Source of the DNA: Hyphomonadaceae bacterium
GTDB lineage: Bacteria; Pseudomonadota; Alphaproteobacteria; Caulobacterales; Hyphomonadaceae
Direction: 5' to 3'
DNA length: 64,000 nt
Assembly: GCA_022844475.1 (NCBI GenBank)
Contig: JALHLR010000012.1
Location: forward strand, 17,030-81,029
Part shown: positions 1-9,013 of the stretch, piece by piece
Numbering within the stretch: position 1 is the stretch's first letter
How the letters are laid out: every line of letters begins with the position of its first letter
Program-made: the position numbers and the translations under genes
The notes under the pieces: model-generated
Told to the model about the DNA's origin: nothing
Seen by the model: the letters and a program-made list of their open reading frames with translations, nothing else
Database searches by the model: none

Positions 1-710
1 GCCTCGATCACCGCTTCCGGACGCACATTGCAGAACAGCGCAAGCTTGCGGCGCTCCTCCGGAGGGATCGGCATCGGCGCACGGCACAGCAGGATGTCCG
101 GCTGGATACCGATCGAGCGCAACTCCTTCACCGAGTGCTGCGTCGGCTTGGTCTTCAGCTCGCCCGCCGTCGCGATGTAGGGCAGCAGTGTCAGGTGGAT
201 GAAAAGGCTCGCCTCGCGGCCGACATCCTGGCTGAACTGCCGGATAGCCTCGAAGAACGGCAGGCCCTCGATATCGCCAACCGTGCCCCCCACTTCGCAC
301 AGCACGAAATCGACATCGTCGGTATCCGACTTGATGAACTCCTTGATGGCGTCAGTAACGTGCGGAATTACCTGCAGCGTCGCGCCCAGATAGTCGCCCC
401 GGCGTTCCTTCTCAAGGATCGCCTTGTAAATGCGCCCTGTCGTCGTGTTGTCCGTCTTGCGCGCCGAAACGCCCGTGAAGCGTTCATAGTGGCCAAGGTC
501 AAGGTCTGTCTCGGCGCCGTCATCCGTGACGAACACCTCCCCATGCTGCGTCGGCGACATCGTGCCCGGATCTACATTTAGATAGGGGTCCAGCTTTCGC
601 AGCCGCACGCGATAGCCGCGCGCCTGAAGCAGCGCGCCGAGCGCTGCCGAAGCAATGCCCTTCCCGAGGGAGGACACAACGCCTCCCGTAATGAAGATAA
701 ATCGCTTCAT
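1..710 (-). CDS. pyrG: CTP synthase, N-terminal part (cut by window edge)
   Basis: CTP synthase makes CTP from UTP, ATP and glutamine in the cytoplasm. The visible 236 residues start [18 protein letters not shown], the hallmark N-terminus with the P-loop-like [10 protein letters not shown]. They continue with the synthetase-domain stretches [37 protein letters not shown] and, near residue 140, [11 protein letters not shown]. The glutaminase half lies beyond the left edge. The ATG at 708-710 is chosen because the family starts exactly there. secG lies 54 bases upstream on the same strand, so the two may be co-transcribed. Nothing looks broken; the truncation is only the window boundary. Confidence 0.97.
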   Translation of the reverse strand, partial: MKRFIFITGGVVSSLGKGIASAALGALLQARGYRVRLRKLDPYLNVDPGTMSPTQHGEVFVTDDGAETDLDLGHYERFTGVSARKTDNTTTGRIYKAILEKERRGDYLGATLQVIPHVTDAIKEFIKSDTDDVDFVLCEVGGTVGDIEGLPFFEAIRQFSQDVGREASLFIHLTLLPYIATAGELKTKPTQHSVKELRSIGIQPDILLCRAPMPIPPEERRKLALFCNVRPEAVIE

Positions 711-764
711 GACGGATGCTCAGTTTAACGATTCGCCCCGCCCTAGCGAGGGGGCAGTAGTCGA

Positions 765-1262
765 CTAGTTTGGCGATCCACCGTTTTCCGGCGTCGGCGC
801 CGGCGTGGTGGGCGCAGTTGTCGCAGGCGCAGGCGTGGCAGGCACCGTGTTCATCGCGGGCGCCAGCGGATCTGGAGTTGCGGGCACGGCCGGTGCGGGG
901 GCCGCCGGGGCCGTCGTGGTCGAGCCGCCGAGAGGATCAGGCGTCGCGGTTGTGCCGGACGCCGGTGGGGTCGTCAGCGAGTCGAAGGGATTTCCCGACT
1001 CATCGACCTGTTGCTCCAGGATCGAACCCTGGCTGGCCGAGTCGTTGTTAAGGCGGGTCATGGTGATCGAGGTGACGAAGAAAACTGCTGCCAGACCCAT
1101 CGTGACACGGACCAGCACGCTGGCGGCGCCCCGCCCGGAGATGAGACCACCCGTACCACCACCGCTCATGCCCAGCGCCCCACCCTCGGACCTCTGCAGC
1201 ATCACGGCAATCACGAGCGCGATGCACGCGATCATGTGGATAGTGAGAAGGACGTTCAGCAT
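765..1262 (-). CDS. secG: Preprotein translocase subunit SecG
   Basis: SecG is the small membrane subunit of the SecYEG translocon. The 165-residue product has a first membrane segment at about residues 3-20, then the family motif MLQRSEGGALG and a glycine-rich linker, then a second membrane segment at about 50-68. The rest, about 90 residues, is a Pro/Ala/Thr-rich low-complexity tail, making it longer than E. coli SecG (110 residues). The tpiA-secG-pyrG order on one strand is common in alphaproteobacteria. There are 126 bases to tpiA upstream, enough for a promoter, though I see no clear one. Confidence 0.93.
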   Translation of the reverse strand: MLNVLLTIHMIACIALVIAVMLQRSEGGALGMSGGGTGGLISGRGAASVLVRVTMGLAAVFFVTSITMTRLNNDSASQGSILEQQVDESGNPFDSLTTPPASGTTATPDPLGGSTTTAPAAPAPAVPATPDPLAPAMNTVPATPAPATTAPTTPAPTPENGGSPN

Positions 1263-1388
1263 GAAATGGCCGCCGGCAACGATTTGGACCGCGTCAAAGC
1301 ACGTTGGGAGGGTGCGGCCAAGCCCCCATGGCGCCCATGCGGGCTCTTTTCATATGGGAGCGACCCCGCGCCGATGCCAAACATGCTC

Positions 1389-2138
1389 TCAGGCGCAGGC
1401 CCGGGCGATGGCGAGGAAGTCCGCAGCCTTCAGGCTGGCGCCCCCGACGAGCGCTCCGTCCACCCCGGGCACGGCCATAAGCTGTGCGGCATTGTCCGGC
1501 TTTACCGAGCCGCCATAGAGTACGCGGATCTGCAGCCCTGCCGCGCCAAACCGGGCATCCAGAGCGCGCCCGATCGCCTGATGCACCTCCTCGACCTGGG
1601 CAAGCGTTGGCGTTCGCCCAGTCCCGATCGCCCAGACCGGCTCATAGGCGATGACCGTATCCGGCCGTCCTGCCTCATCCGGGATCGAGCCGGCAAGCTG
1701 CCCGGCGATGACCGACAGCGTATCGCCCGCGTCCCGCTCGGCCAGGCTCTCGCCAACACAAATGATGGGCGACAGGCCAGCGCGGCAGGCGGCAGCTGCT
1801 TTTGCGGCCACGATGGCGTCGGTTTCCGCATGATACTGACGCCGCTCGGAATGACCGACGATAACGAAGCGCGCCCCCAGATCGGCCCACATTTCCGCGC
1901 TGACATCGCCAGTGAAGGCGCCGTTGGCGCTGGCATGGCAATCCTGCCCGCCCAGCGCAATCGGCGATCCGAGCAACACCTCGCCCACCGATGGGGAGAG
2001 TGTAGCCGGTGGGCAGATGGCGAGATCGACCTGCCCCAGCCCACGCGCGCCCGCGACCATGGCTTGCACCTCCAGAAGCGCCGAGCGCAGGCCGTTCATT
2101 TTCCAGTTTCCGGCTACCAGCTTGCGGCGCTCGGCCAT
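1389..2138 (-). CDS. tpiA: Triosephosphate isomerase
   Basis: This cytoplasmic glycolytic/gluconeogenic enzyme interconverts dihydroxyacetone phosphate and glyceraldehyde 3-phosphate. The 249 residues form a standard TIM barrel. Visible are the N-terminal VAGNWKMNG with the catalytic lysine, the catalytic histidine in VIGHSERR, the catalytic glutamate in [11 protein letters not shown] with its flexible loop 6, and the phosphate-binding YGGSVKPDN and [10 protein letters not shown]. Length and motifs are normal. It is divergent from the ppiD-trp genes; the 186-base gap to ppiD must hold promoters for both directions, but I could not pick out convincing boxes. Confidence 0.98.
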   Translation of the reverse strand: MAERRKLVAGNWKMNGLRSALLEVQAMVAGARGLGQVDLAICPPATLSPSVGEVLLGSPIALGGQDCHASANGAFTGDVSAEMWADLGARFVIVGHSERRQYHAETDAIVAAKAAAACRAGLSPIICVGESLAERDAGDTLSVIAGQLAGSIPDEAGRPDTVIAYEPVWAIGTGRTPTLAQVEEVHQAIGRALDARFGAAGLQIRVLYGGSVKPDNAAQLMAVPGVDGALVGGASLKAADFLAIARACA

Positions 2139-2324
2139 GCCCTGAAATCCCCCAAGGCTCCGAAGGCGCCGTCATCCCCGTCTTAGACCCGGGTCGCGCC
2201 TGGATGCCGCAATGTCGCAATTTCCTGTGGCGAACCGGTTTCCCCTTCGCCGCAAAATGCTCTAGCAAGCCAGCTTCCGGCGGACAACCACACTGGTTTT
2301 CGCCCAGACAGGGAGTCGCGCCGC

Positions 2325-4229
2325 ATGATTGGCGGAATGCGAAAATTCGCAAAGTCGAAGTGGGCGCTGGTGGTGCTGTTCATCCCCCTGGTCATCAGCC
2401 TTGCGCTGTTCCTGCCTGACAATTTCGGTGGCGGCCTCTCCGGCGGCACGGTCAGCCGCATCGGCGGCCGCGAGATCACAACCCGCGAGATCGAGCGCGA
2501 CACACAGCAGGAGCTGGACCGGATTCGCGTCGAACAGGGCAAGGTGCTCAGCCAGGCCGAGGCAGCGGCGCAGGGCATCCCTCAGGGCGTCTACCAAGAG
2601 CTCGAGATCCAGAACATCCTGCTCGCCTACGCCGACAAAGTCGGCGTCCGCGCAACAGCGGATTCGCTGAAACCCTATCTCGAGCGCAACAACCTGATGG
2701 TCAACGAGTTCGGCCGCCTGACGCGCGACTCGATCATCGCCGCCGCCCAGCGCCGCCAGCAGACGACACGGGAATTCGAAGGTTTCCTGAAGGACTATCT
2801 CACACAGCAATACGTCCGCGCCGCCGCCGGCAGCGCCCTCAACGTGCCCAACGTTCTGTCCCAGCCATGGGTGAATTATCTCGGCGAAGGCCGCACGATC
2901 AGCTTTGCCCAGGTCACGGCCGCGACTGCTCCGGCGCCCGCCGAGCCGACCGACGCCGACATGCAGACATGGTACGACGCCAACAAGGCGCGTTTCGAGC
3001 AACCGGAACGCCGCCGGATCTCGATCCTGACCTACAGCCCCGACGATTTCATCGATCAGATCGCGCTCACCGACGAGCAGGTCCGCACTGAATATCAGAA
3101 CCGCATCAAGGACTATTCGACACCCGAGACGCGCACCGTCGTCGAGTACACGTCTGACAACCGCAACGCCGTGCAGGCCTTCATCGACCTGTCGGTGCAG
3201 GGGATTCCACTCGATCAGGCGCTGGCGCAGGCCCCAGGCCTGCAGCGTGTCGTGTCCACGCTGAAGCCTGAAGACGTCGCCAATGAGGAGTACAGGACTT
3301 TCCTGTTCTCGCTTCCCGCCGGCAAGGTGCACAGCATTCCTGTCCGCCTTGAGGAAGGCGACCCATGGAAGGCCGTGCTGGTCGAATCCGTGACGCCGGG
3401 CATCCCCACCCCCTTCGAGCAGGTAGCCGAAAAGGTCCGGCGCGATGTGGCCTTCCCGGAATCCGCCACTCTGTTCGAGAATTCCGGTGAGAACTTCCGC
3501 GACGCAGCGGGCGGCCAGCCGCTTGAGGACATCGCCCGGCAGTTCGGCATACCCGTAGTCACCCTCGCGCCGATCGACGCGCAGGGACGCACGGCTCTGG
3601 GCGACCAGGCGCAGATCATGGCGCAGAACATGGACGCCTTCCGCCAGCTTTTCACGATGAACGCTGGTGAGATGACCAACGTGTTCGAGGGTGAGAATGT
3701 GCGCTCCATCTTCCGCCTCGACGAGATTGTCGCGCCCTTCACGCTCCCGTTCGCCGAGGTGAAGGACCGCGTGAAGGTGGCGGTCATGACCGAGCGGGCG
3801 CTCGCGGCCCGCAAGGCCGCCGCTGACGCCATGGTCGCCGCTGTCAAAGCCGGCACAGCCTTTGAGAAGGCGGCTGCCGAGGCCAAGCTGACCGTCCTGC
3901 CAGCGCTGCGCGTCGTGCGCGCGTCCAACCCGCCGATCGATCCGGCAATCGTGGCTGCTGCGTTCAACCTCAAGGATGGCGAAATCGGCGTCGTTAGCGG
4001 TCGTGACGGAAATCCGTGGGTGGCGCGCATCGACAAGATCGAGCCGGTCTCGCCTGAAGTCAGCACGGCCCTGCGGGCTCAACTGGGTAACGATGTTTCC
4101 CAGTCGCTTCTGCGCGACCTCAACGAGGTCTTCGTGCTCGGCATCCGCTCCGAGGTTGAATACCAGCGCGATGATGCCGCGCTTCAGGCCTACTTCGAAG
4201 GTCTGCGCGGGGATGCGCCGGCGCAATGA
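2325..4229 (+). CDS. ppiD: PpiD/SurA-type periplasmic folding factor (peptidyl-prolyl isomerase family)
   Basis: This is a membrane-anchored periplasmic chaperone of the SurA-N/PpiD family, 634 residues. One membrane anchor lies at about residues 14-31, preceded by basic residues (MRKFAKSKW), so the body faces the periplasm. A SurA-N-like helical domain follows, then a degenerate parvulin-like region at about 230-370 and a long C-terminal alpha/beta part. I do not see a clean parvulin active-site signature, so isomerase activity is uncertain and the protein may act only as a chaperone. ATG at 2325 or 2337 could start it. Its stop overlaps the trpE ATG by 4 bases, a sign of coupled translation with the trp genes. 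Confidence 0.88.
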   Translation: MIGGMRKFAKSKWALVVLFIPLVISLALFLPDNFGGGLSGGTVSRIGGREITTREIERDTQQELDRIRVEQGKVLSQAEAAAQGIPQGVYQELEIQNILLAYADKVGVRATADSLKPYLERNNLMVNEFGRLTRDSIIAAAQRRQQTTREFEGFLKDYLTQQYVRAAAGSALNVPNVLSQPWVNYLGEGRTISFAQVTAATAPAPAEPTDADMQTWYDANKARFEQPERRRISILTYSPDDFIDQIALTDEQVRTEYQNRIKDYSTPETRTVVEYTSDNRNAVQAFIDLSVQGIPLDQALAQAPGLQRVVSTLKPEDVANEEYRTFLFSLPAGKVHSIPVRLEEGDPWKAVLVESVTPGIPTPFEQVAEKVRRDVAFPESATLFENSGENFRDAAGGQPLEDIARQFGIPVVTLAPIDAQGRTALGDQAQIMAQNMDAFRQLFTMNAGEMTNVFEGENVRSIFRLDEIVAPFTLPFAEVKDRVKVAVMTERALAARKAAADAMVAAVKAGTAFEKAAAEAKLTVLPALRVVRASNPPIDPAIVAAAFNLKDGEIGVVSGRDGNPWVARIDKIEPVSPEVSTALRAQLGNDVSQSLLRDLNEVFVLGIRSEVEYQRDDAALQAYFEGLRGDAPAQ

Positions 4230-5662
4230 CAACAGGCCGTCCGTCCCTCGTAATCAGGCGACGGGTCGACGACACCGAGTCTCCGGTTTCAGCGATGCTG
4301 AAGCTCAACCCGATGTCGCAAGGCCTCGTGCTGTTCGAAAGCGTCGTCGGCGGCGAAACCCGCGGCCGCTATAGCTTCATCGGCATGGCGCCTGACCTTT
4401 GGTGGCGAGTCACCGACGGGTGCGCGGAAACATCACTCACGGCAGACTTCAGCGAGACAACCGATTCTTCGACCAAGGTAATGGCCTCGCTCCGCGGCTT
4501 CATCGACGCCTGCAAGGTGGATGGCATGGAAGGCCTGCCCCCCATGGCCGCCGGCGCCTTCGGGTATCTCGGCTACGACATGGTCCGCCACGTCGAACGC
4601 CTGCCGGAACCAAAGCCCGATCCCAACGGCGTGCCCGAAGCCATGCTGATGCGCCCCGGCGTTGTGCTGATCTTCGACGGCGTCCGCCAGGAGATCATCC
4701 TCGCCGCCCCCGCCCGCAACGGCGTCAAGGACGCGAACGAACTGCTGGACCGGATCGAGGAAACCCTCGACCAGCCCATGCCGCCCTCACGCCCCAGCGA
4801 TACGCCGGTTGAGAAAATCGACTTCGCTTCGAACACCACAAAGGCGCGCTATCTCGAAATGGTCGAGAAGGCCAAGGGCTATATCCACGCTGGAGACATC
4901 TTCCAGGTCGTGCCCAGCCAGCGCTTCTCCGCGCCCTTCGAGCGCTCACCCTTCGCATTCTACCGCGCCCTGCGTCGTCTCAATCCATCGCCCTTCATGT
5001 TCTACGTGAACTTCGGCGACTTCCAGATCTCTGGCTCGAGCCCGGAAATCCTCGTCCGCGTCCGCAAGCGCGTCGTCACCGTCCGCCCCATCGCGGGCAC
5101 GCTGCCGCGCGGCGCGACGCCCGAGCTGGACGAAGCCAACGCGCGGAAGCTGATCTCTGATCCGAAAGAACGCGCCGAACACCTCATGCTGCTCGACCTT
5201 GGCCGCAACGATGTCGGCCGCGTCGCCGCGCGCGGCACGGTCGAAGTCACCGAGAGCTTCACCATCGAGCGCTACAGCCACGTCATGCACATCGTCTCGA
5301 ATGTGCTGGGCGTGCTGAAGGAAGGCGAAGACATGATCTCCGCCCTCGCCGCGGGCTTCCCGGCCGGCACCACCTCCGGCGCGCCAAAGATACGCGCCAT
5401 GGAAATCATCACAGAACTCGAGCCTCACGCGCGCGGCGTCTACGCGGGAGGCGTCGGCTATTTCGGTGCCGGCGGCGACATGGACACCTGCATCGCCCTC
5501 CGTACCGCCGTCTTCAAGGGCGGGAAGATACACGTGCAGGCCGGCGGCGGCGTGGTGTTCGACTCCAATCCCGAAAGCGAGTTCATGGAGACGGTGCACA
5601 AGGCCAGCGCCCTCTTCCGCGCCGCCGAGGAAGCCGCGCGCTATGACAGGGGGAACCGCTGA
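4226..5662 (+). CDS. trpE: Anthranilate synthase component I
   Basis: TrpE converts chorismate to anthranilate, with ammonia supplied by TrpG, the first committed step of tryptophan synthesis. The product has 478 residues, a usual length. The N-terminal regulatory part includes GRYSFIG. The chorismate-binding domain shows PSPFMFYVNFGDFQISGSSPE, RPIAGTLPRG, LLDLGRNDVGRVA, ERYSHVMHIVSNV and TTSGAPKIRAMEI. The ATG overlaps the upstream chaperone stop (ATGA) and the stop overlaps the trpG ATG by one base, so trpE-G-D-C read as one transcript. I saw no trp leader peptide or attenuator upstream, as expected when the gene starts inside the previous one. Confidence 0.97.
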   Translation: MTTGRPSLVIRRRVDDTESPVSAMLKLNPMSQGLVLFESVVGGETRGRYSFIGMAPDLWWRVTDGCAETSLTADFSETTDSSTKVMASLRGFIDACKVDGMEGLPPMAAGAFGYLGYDMVRHVERLPEPKPDPNGVPEAMLMRPGVVLIFDGVRQEIILAAPARNGVKDANELLDRIEETLDQPMPPSRPSDTPVEKIDFASNTTKARYLEMVEKAKGYIHAGDIFQVVPSQRFSAPFERSPFAFYRALRRLNPSPFMFYVNFGDFQISGSSPEILVRVRKRVVTVRPIAGTLPRGATPELDEANARKLISDPKERAEHLMLLDLGRNDVGRVAARGTVEVTESFTIERYSHVMHIVSNVLGVLKEGEDMISALAAGFPAGTTSGAPKIRAMEIITELEPHARGVYAGGVGYFGAGGDMDTCIALRTAVFKGGKIHVQAGGGVVFDSNPESEFMETVHKASALFRAAEEAARYDRGNR

Positions 5663-6258
5663 TGCCCTCTCCCATCAAAGTCCTCCTCATCGATAACTAC
5701 GACTCATTCACCTACAACCTCGTCCACTACCTTCAAGACGTCTCCCCGGACGTGGACGTCGAAGTTGTGCGCAACGACGCGCTCACCGTGACGGAAGCGC
5801 TCGCGAAGGGTGCCGATGCCATCGTGCTCTCGCCCGGCCCGTGCACGCCGAACGAAGCTGGCATCTGCATGGAGCTGATCTCCTCCGCGCCAGATGACCT
5901 TCCTATCCTCGGCGTCTGCCTCGGCCATCAGGCCATCGGACAGGTGATGGGCGGCATCGTCGAAGGCGCGAAGGACATCGTCCACGGCAAGGTATGGGAC
6001 GTGAAAGTCCTCGGCGGCGATCTCTTCGCAGGCGTGCCGGAACATTTCGAAGCCGTACGCTACCACTCCCTCGCCATCCGCCGCACCGGCATGCCGAATG
6101 TCCTTACCGTCGATGCCGAAACAGCCGATGGCGAGATCATGTCCGTCAGCCACGCCACGCGCCCCGTCTACGGCGTCCAGTTCCACCCGGAATCGATCGG
6201 CTCGCAGTTTGGCAAGGTGATGCTCGCGAACTTCCTCAGGAAGGCGGGCCTCAAATGA
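5662..6258 (+). CDS. trpG: Anthranilate synthase component II (glutamine amidotransferase)
   Basis: TrpG releases ammonia from glutamine and passes it to TrpE. It is a 198-residue class I amidotransferase with N-terminal LLIDNYDSFTYNLVHYL, oxyanion strand SPGPCTPNEAG, nucleophile Cys86 in GVCLGHQAIG, and His175/Glu177 in FHPESIG, so the catalytic triad is intact. It overlaps trpE by one base and trpD by four. The protein is a stand-alone domain, not fused to TrpD or TrpE. The closely related PabA could double with it, but the trp context settles the name. Confidence 0.97.
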   Translation: MPSPIKVLLIDNYDSFTYNLVHYLQDVSPDVDVEVVRNDALTVTEALAKGADAIVLSPGPCTPNEAGICMELISSAPDDLPILGVCLGHQAIGQVMGGIVEGAKDIVHGKVWDVKVLGGDLFAGVPEHFEAVRYHSLAIRRTGMPNVLTVDAETADGEIMSVSHATRPVYGVQFHPESIGSQFGKVMLANFLRKAGLK

Positions 6259-7268
6259 GCGAGCCCGTACGCCACGCGATCAGCCTTCTGGCCGACGGAC
6301 GCCGTCCGACGCAGAGCGAGATGACCGCCGCCTTCGAAGCCATCCTCGCGGGTGAAGCCGAACCGGCGCTGATGGCAGCGTTCCTGATGGGGCTGCGCGT
6401 TCGCGGCGAAACCTCGGATGACATCGTCGCCGGCGCGCGCGTCATGCGCGCCCACGCTCGCACGGTAAAGGCCCCGGAAGGAGCCATCGACACCTGCGGC
6501 ACAGGCGGCCTCGGCTGGACCTCGCTCAACACATCCACCGCCGTCGCCATCGTTGCCGCCGCCGCCGGCGCTGTCGTCGCCAAGCACGGCAACCGCTCGC
6601 GCAGCAAGGCAGGCTCCGCCGACGTGCTCGAAGTTCTTGGCGTGAACCTATCCCCCACAGACGCGCAGCTGCAGACCAGCTTCCGCGATGCCCGCGTCGC
6701 CTTCATGTTCGCCCCGGCGCATCATGCTGCGATGAAGCACGTCGCGCCCGTGCGCGCTGCCCTCGGCCTGCGAACCATCTTCAACATGATGGGTCCGCTG
6801 GCCAATCCCGCAGGCGTGAAACGCCAGGTCCTCGGCGTGTTCGCACCCGAATGGGTCGGCGTGTTCGCTGACGCATTGCTCACGCTAGGCACCGAACGCG
6901 CCATGGTCGTTCACGGCGTCGATGGCATGGACGAGATTTCGACGACCGGCGCGACGCTGGTCGCCGAAGTCAAGGACGGCAAGATCCGCATGCAGGATCT
7001 CACGCCCGAGCGGATGGGCGTGCAGCGTGCAAGCCTGGATGATCTTCGCGGCAGCACGCCCGCCGAAAATGCTGAAGCGCTGAAGCGCGTCCTCGCCAAC
7101 GAGCCCGGCCCGTTTGCAGACCTTGTGGCCGTCAACGCCGGCGCCGCCATACTGGTCGCCGGCCTCTCCACGACGCTTGTCGACGGCATAGCACAGGCCC
7201 GCGCCGCGATCGCTGACGGCCGCGCCGCCGCAACGCTCGAAGCGCTGAAGCGTGCAAGCAATGGCTGA
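6255..7268 (+). CDS. trpD: Anthranilate phosphoribosyltransferase
   Basis: TrpD joins anthranilate and PRPP. I start it at the ATG overlapping the trpG stop (ATGA), giving 337 residues (MSEPVRHAIS...); an upstream extension of the frame would lie inside trpG. The protein carries CGTGG at 81-85, KHGNR at 110-114 and GPLANPAGVKRQVLGVF. Two PRPP-loop positions differ from the common pattern. The usual GTGGDG reads GTGGLG (Leu86), and the usual N-R-x-x-S-S-[KR]-S-G loop is one residue shorter here (NRSRSKAGSAD). The operon position makes it the working TrpD, but these changes deserve a check. trpC starts 8 bases before its end. Confidence 0.94.
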   Translation: MSEPVRHAISLLADGRRPTQSEMTAAFEAILAGEAEPALMAAFLMGLRVRGETSDDIVAGARVMRAHARTVKAPEGAIDTCGTGGLGWTSLNTSTAVAIVAAAAGAVVAKHGNRSRSKAGSADVLEVLGVNLSPTDAQLQTSFRDARVAFMFAPAHHAAMKHVAPVRAALGLRTIFNMMGPLANPAGVKRQVLGVFAPEWVGVFADALLTLGTERAMVVHGVDGMDEISTTGATLVAEVKDGKIRMQDLTPERMGVQRASLDDLRGSTPAENAEALKRVLANEPGPFADLVAVNAGAAILVAGLSTTLVDGIAQARAAIADGRAAATLEALKRASNG

Positions 7269-8076
7269 GCTCCCCGATCGCCTCCAGAAGATCATCGACT
7301 ACAAAAAGGGCGAAGTTGCCGCCCTGAGGCGCAACCGCTCCCTGTCTTCGCTCGAAGCCGAAGCGAAGGCCGCCGACAACCCGCGCGGATTTTCCGACGT
7401 TCTGCTCCGCATCGCCCGAGCCGACGGCAACGCTCTGATCTGCGAAGTGAAGCGAAAGAGCCCCTCCGCCGGCGATATCTCTCCCGGCCGCGACCAGGTG
7501 GCAGTCGCCCGCGACTACGAGGACGGGGGCGCCGCCTGCATCTCCGTCCTCACAGACGGCCCCAGCTTCGGAGGCTCTCTGGACGACATGATCAGCGTCC
7601 GCGCCGCCATCCGCCTGCCCGTCCTACGCAAGGACTTCATGATCGACCCGATCCAGATCGTCGAAGCCCGCGCCGCTGGCGCCGACGCCATCCTGATCAT
7701 CATGTCCGCCGCTGACGATAACCTGGCCCGCGAACTCCACGCCTGCGCCGACCAGTACGGCATGTCCGTCCTGATCGAGGCCCACGACGAAGCCGAACTG
7801 ATCCGCGCCCTCGGCCTGCCCTCACCCCTCATCGGCGTGAACAACCGGGACTTGCGGCGGATGGCCACCGACCTCGCAGTCACTGAACGCCTCGCCGACC
7901 TCGTACCCGACTGGGCCGCCTCCGGCCGCATCCTCATCTCCGAAAGCGGCGTGAAGACCCCCTCCGACATCGCCCGGCTCCGTGCGTGTGGCGCCCGCGG
8001 CTTCCTCGTCGGCGAAAGCCTGATGCGGTCAGAAAACCCAGCCGAATCCGTCCGCTCGCTGGTAGCCTCGCGTTAA
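7261..8076 (+). CDS. trpC: Indole-3-glycerol phosphate synthase
   Basis: TrpC closes the indole ring of carboxyphenylaminodeoxyribulose phosphate. The 271 residues from the ATG at 7261 form a single TIM barrel not fused to TrpF. Motifs include LICEVKRKSPSAGDI (catalytic lysine region), SVLTDGPSFGG, LRKDFMIDPIQI, IEAHDEAEL, IGVNNRDL and ISESGVKTPSDI. A GTG nine bases earlier is possible, but the ATG matches the family start better. It overlaps the end of trpD by 8 bases. trpF, trpB and trpA are not in the window, which fits the split trp arrangement known in alphaproteobacteria. Confidence 0.97.
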   Translation: MAELPDRLQKIIDYKKGEVAALRRNRSLSSLEAEAKAADNPRGFSDVLLRIARADGNALICEVKRKSPSAGDISPGRDQVAVARDYEDGGAACISVLTDGPSFGGSLDDMISVRAAIRLPVLRKDFMIDPIQIVEARAAGADAILIIMSAADDNLARELHACADQYGMSVLIEAHDEAELIRALGLPSPLIGVNNRDLRRMATDLAVTERLADLVPDWAASGRILISESGVKTPSDIARLRACGARGFLVGESLMRSENPAESVRSLVASR

Positions 8077-8094
8077 CCACACGGCCGGACCGAA

Positions 8095-8123
8095 TTGACC
8101 CAAAGCGTGAACGATAGTAGAAC
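8095..8123 (+). promoter_or_regulatory. lexA promoter with LexA (SOS) operator
   Basis: The direct repeat GAAC-N7-GAAC sits at 8109-8123, an exact match to the alphaproteobacterial LexA box. It overlaps a plausible sigma-70 promoter: TTGACC at 8095-8100, a 17-base spacer, and TAGAAC at 8118-8123. The second GAAC lies inside the -10 element, so LexA binding would block its own transcription. This also gives lexA its own start, separate from the trp genes that end at 8076. Confidence 0.85.
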
Positions 8124-8161
8124 TATCTGCGACTCAACCAGTTAGAGGCTCGTGGACAGTT

Positions 8162-8860
8162 ATGCTCACCAAGAAACAGCGTGAACTGCTTCTGTTCATC
8201 AACGACCGCATCAAGGAGACGGGCGTCTCCCCCTCTTTTGATGAAATGAAGGAAGCGCTCGACCTTGCCTCTAAGTCCGGTATCCATCGCTTGATTACCG
8301 CCCTTGAGGAGCGCGGCTTCCTCCGTCGCCTCGCCCACCGCGCACGCGCGCTCGAGGTGCTGAAGCTTCCCGAGAGCGTCATCCCGATGCAGGCTGGCCG
8401 CACGCCCTTCCGCCCCAGCGTGGTCGAAGGCAGTGCCTCACCCTCAAACGGCTCGCGCAAGACCGCCATGCCCCGCGGCACTATGATCCCCGTCATGGGA
8501 CGCATCGCCGCCGGTACGGCCATCGACGCCATCGAGCATGAAACTCGCCGCGTCGCCGCTCCGGACGATGGGCTTGACCCCGATACTCACTACGCCCTCG
8601 AGGTGCAGGGCGAGAGCATGATCAACGCCGGCATTCTCGATGGCGACGTGGTCATCCTCAAGAAGACAGAAACGGCCCAGTCAGGCGATATCGTCGTGGC
8701 GCTAATCAACGAAGAGACCGCGACCCTGAAACGCTTCCGCAAGAAGGGCGGCTCCATCGCCCTCGAAGCCGCCAACCCGGCCTTCGGCACGCAGATCTTC
8801 GGCCCCGACCACGTCAAGATCCAGGGCAAACTCGTCGCGCTCGTCCGCCGCTATCATTGA
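8162..8860 (+). CDS. lexA: LexA repressor, SOS regulator
   Basis: LexA represses DNA-damage genes and cleaves itself when RecA is activated. The 232 residues have an N-terminal winged helix ([42 protein letters not shown]). The S24 peptidase domain has the Ala117-Gly118 scissile bond in [11 protein letters not shown], the catalytic Ser152 in GESMINAG and Lys190 in ATLKRF. All functional residues are in place. The linker between the domains is long (about residues 75-105), as in other alphaproteobacterial LexA proteins. An operator lies 38 bases upstream. Confidence 0.97.
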   Translation: MLTKKQRELLLFINDRIKETGVSPSFDEMKEALDLASKSGIHRLITALEERGFLRRLAHRARALEVLKLPESVIPMQAGRTPFRPSVVEGSASPSNGSRKTAMPRGTMIPVMGRIAAGTAIDAIEHETRRVAAPDDGLDPDTHYALEVQGESMINAGILDGDVVILKKTETAQSGDIVVALINEETATLKRFRKKGGSIALEAANPAFGTQIFGPDHVKIQGKLVALVRRYH

Positions 8861-9013
8861 TCAGTTTCCGCACTCGACGGAGCTGCGTCCTCCCTCGCCG
8901 AAGGCGGGGGGCACACGTAGAGTGACGGAGAGGGCTTTCGGCGCAGCCCGCGGATCCTGCGGCGGAGCAGATTGCGGCTCCGGAACTGGCGCATAGAACG
9001 GCTGTGTCAACAT
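8861..9013 (-). CDS. Possible small protein, 50 residues, unrecognised
   Basis: I do not recognise this reading frame. It encodes 50 residues, rich in proline and alanine (starting MLTQPFYAPVPEP), with no membrane segment. It starts with ATG at 9011-9013. Purine-rich Shine-Dalgarno-like runs precede it: AGGAGAG at 9018-9024 and AGGAGG at 9026-9031. It ends directly against lexA, facing it tail to tail. The ribosome-binding signal is the only real support; composition and length are also compatible with chance. Confidence 0.3.
   Translation of the reverse strand: MLTQPFYAPVPEPQSAPPQDPRAAPKALSVTLRVPPAFGEGGRSSVECGN

Noticed and set aside
1325..1352. Inverted repeat GCCCCCATGG/CCATGCGGGC between tpiA and secG as a terminator
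   Set aside because: The stem has a mismatch and the T-rich side is on the plus strand, while both neighbouring genes are on the minus strand.
805..1518. Plus-strand frame of 237 codons over secG
   Set aside because: It is the antisense of the Pro/Ala/Thr-rich SecG tail and crosses into tpiA.
2262..4232. Minus-strand open frame of 656 codons
   Set aside because: It mirrors the PpiD-type gene almost exactly and has the composition of an antisense shadow; the plus strand has signal anchor, operon overlap and family features.
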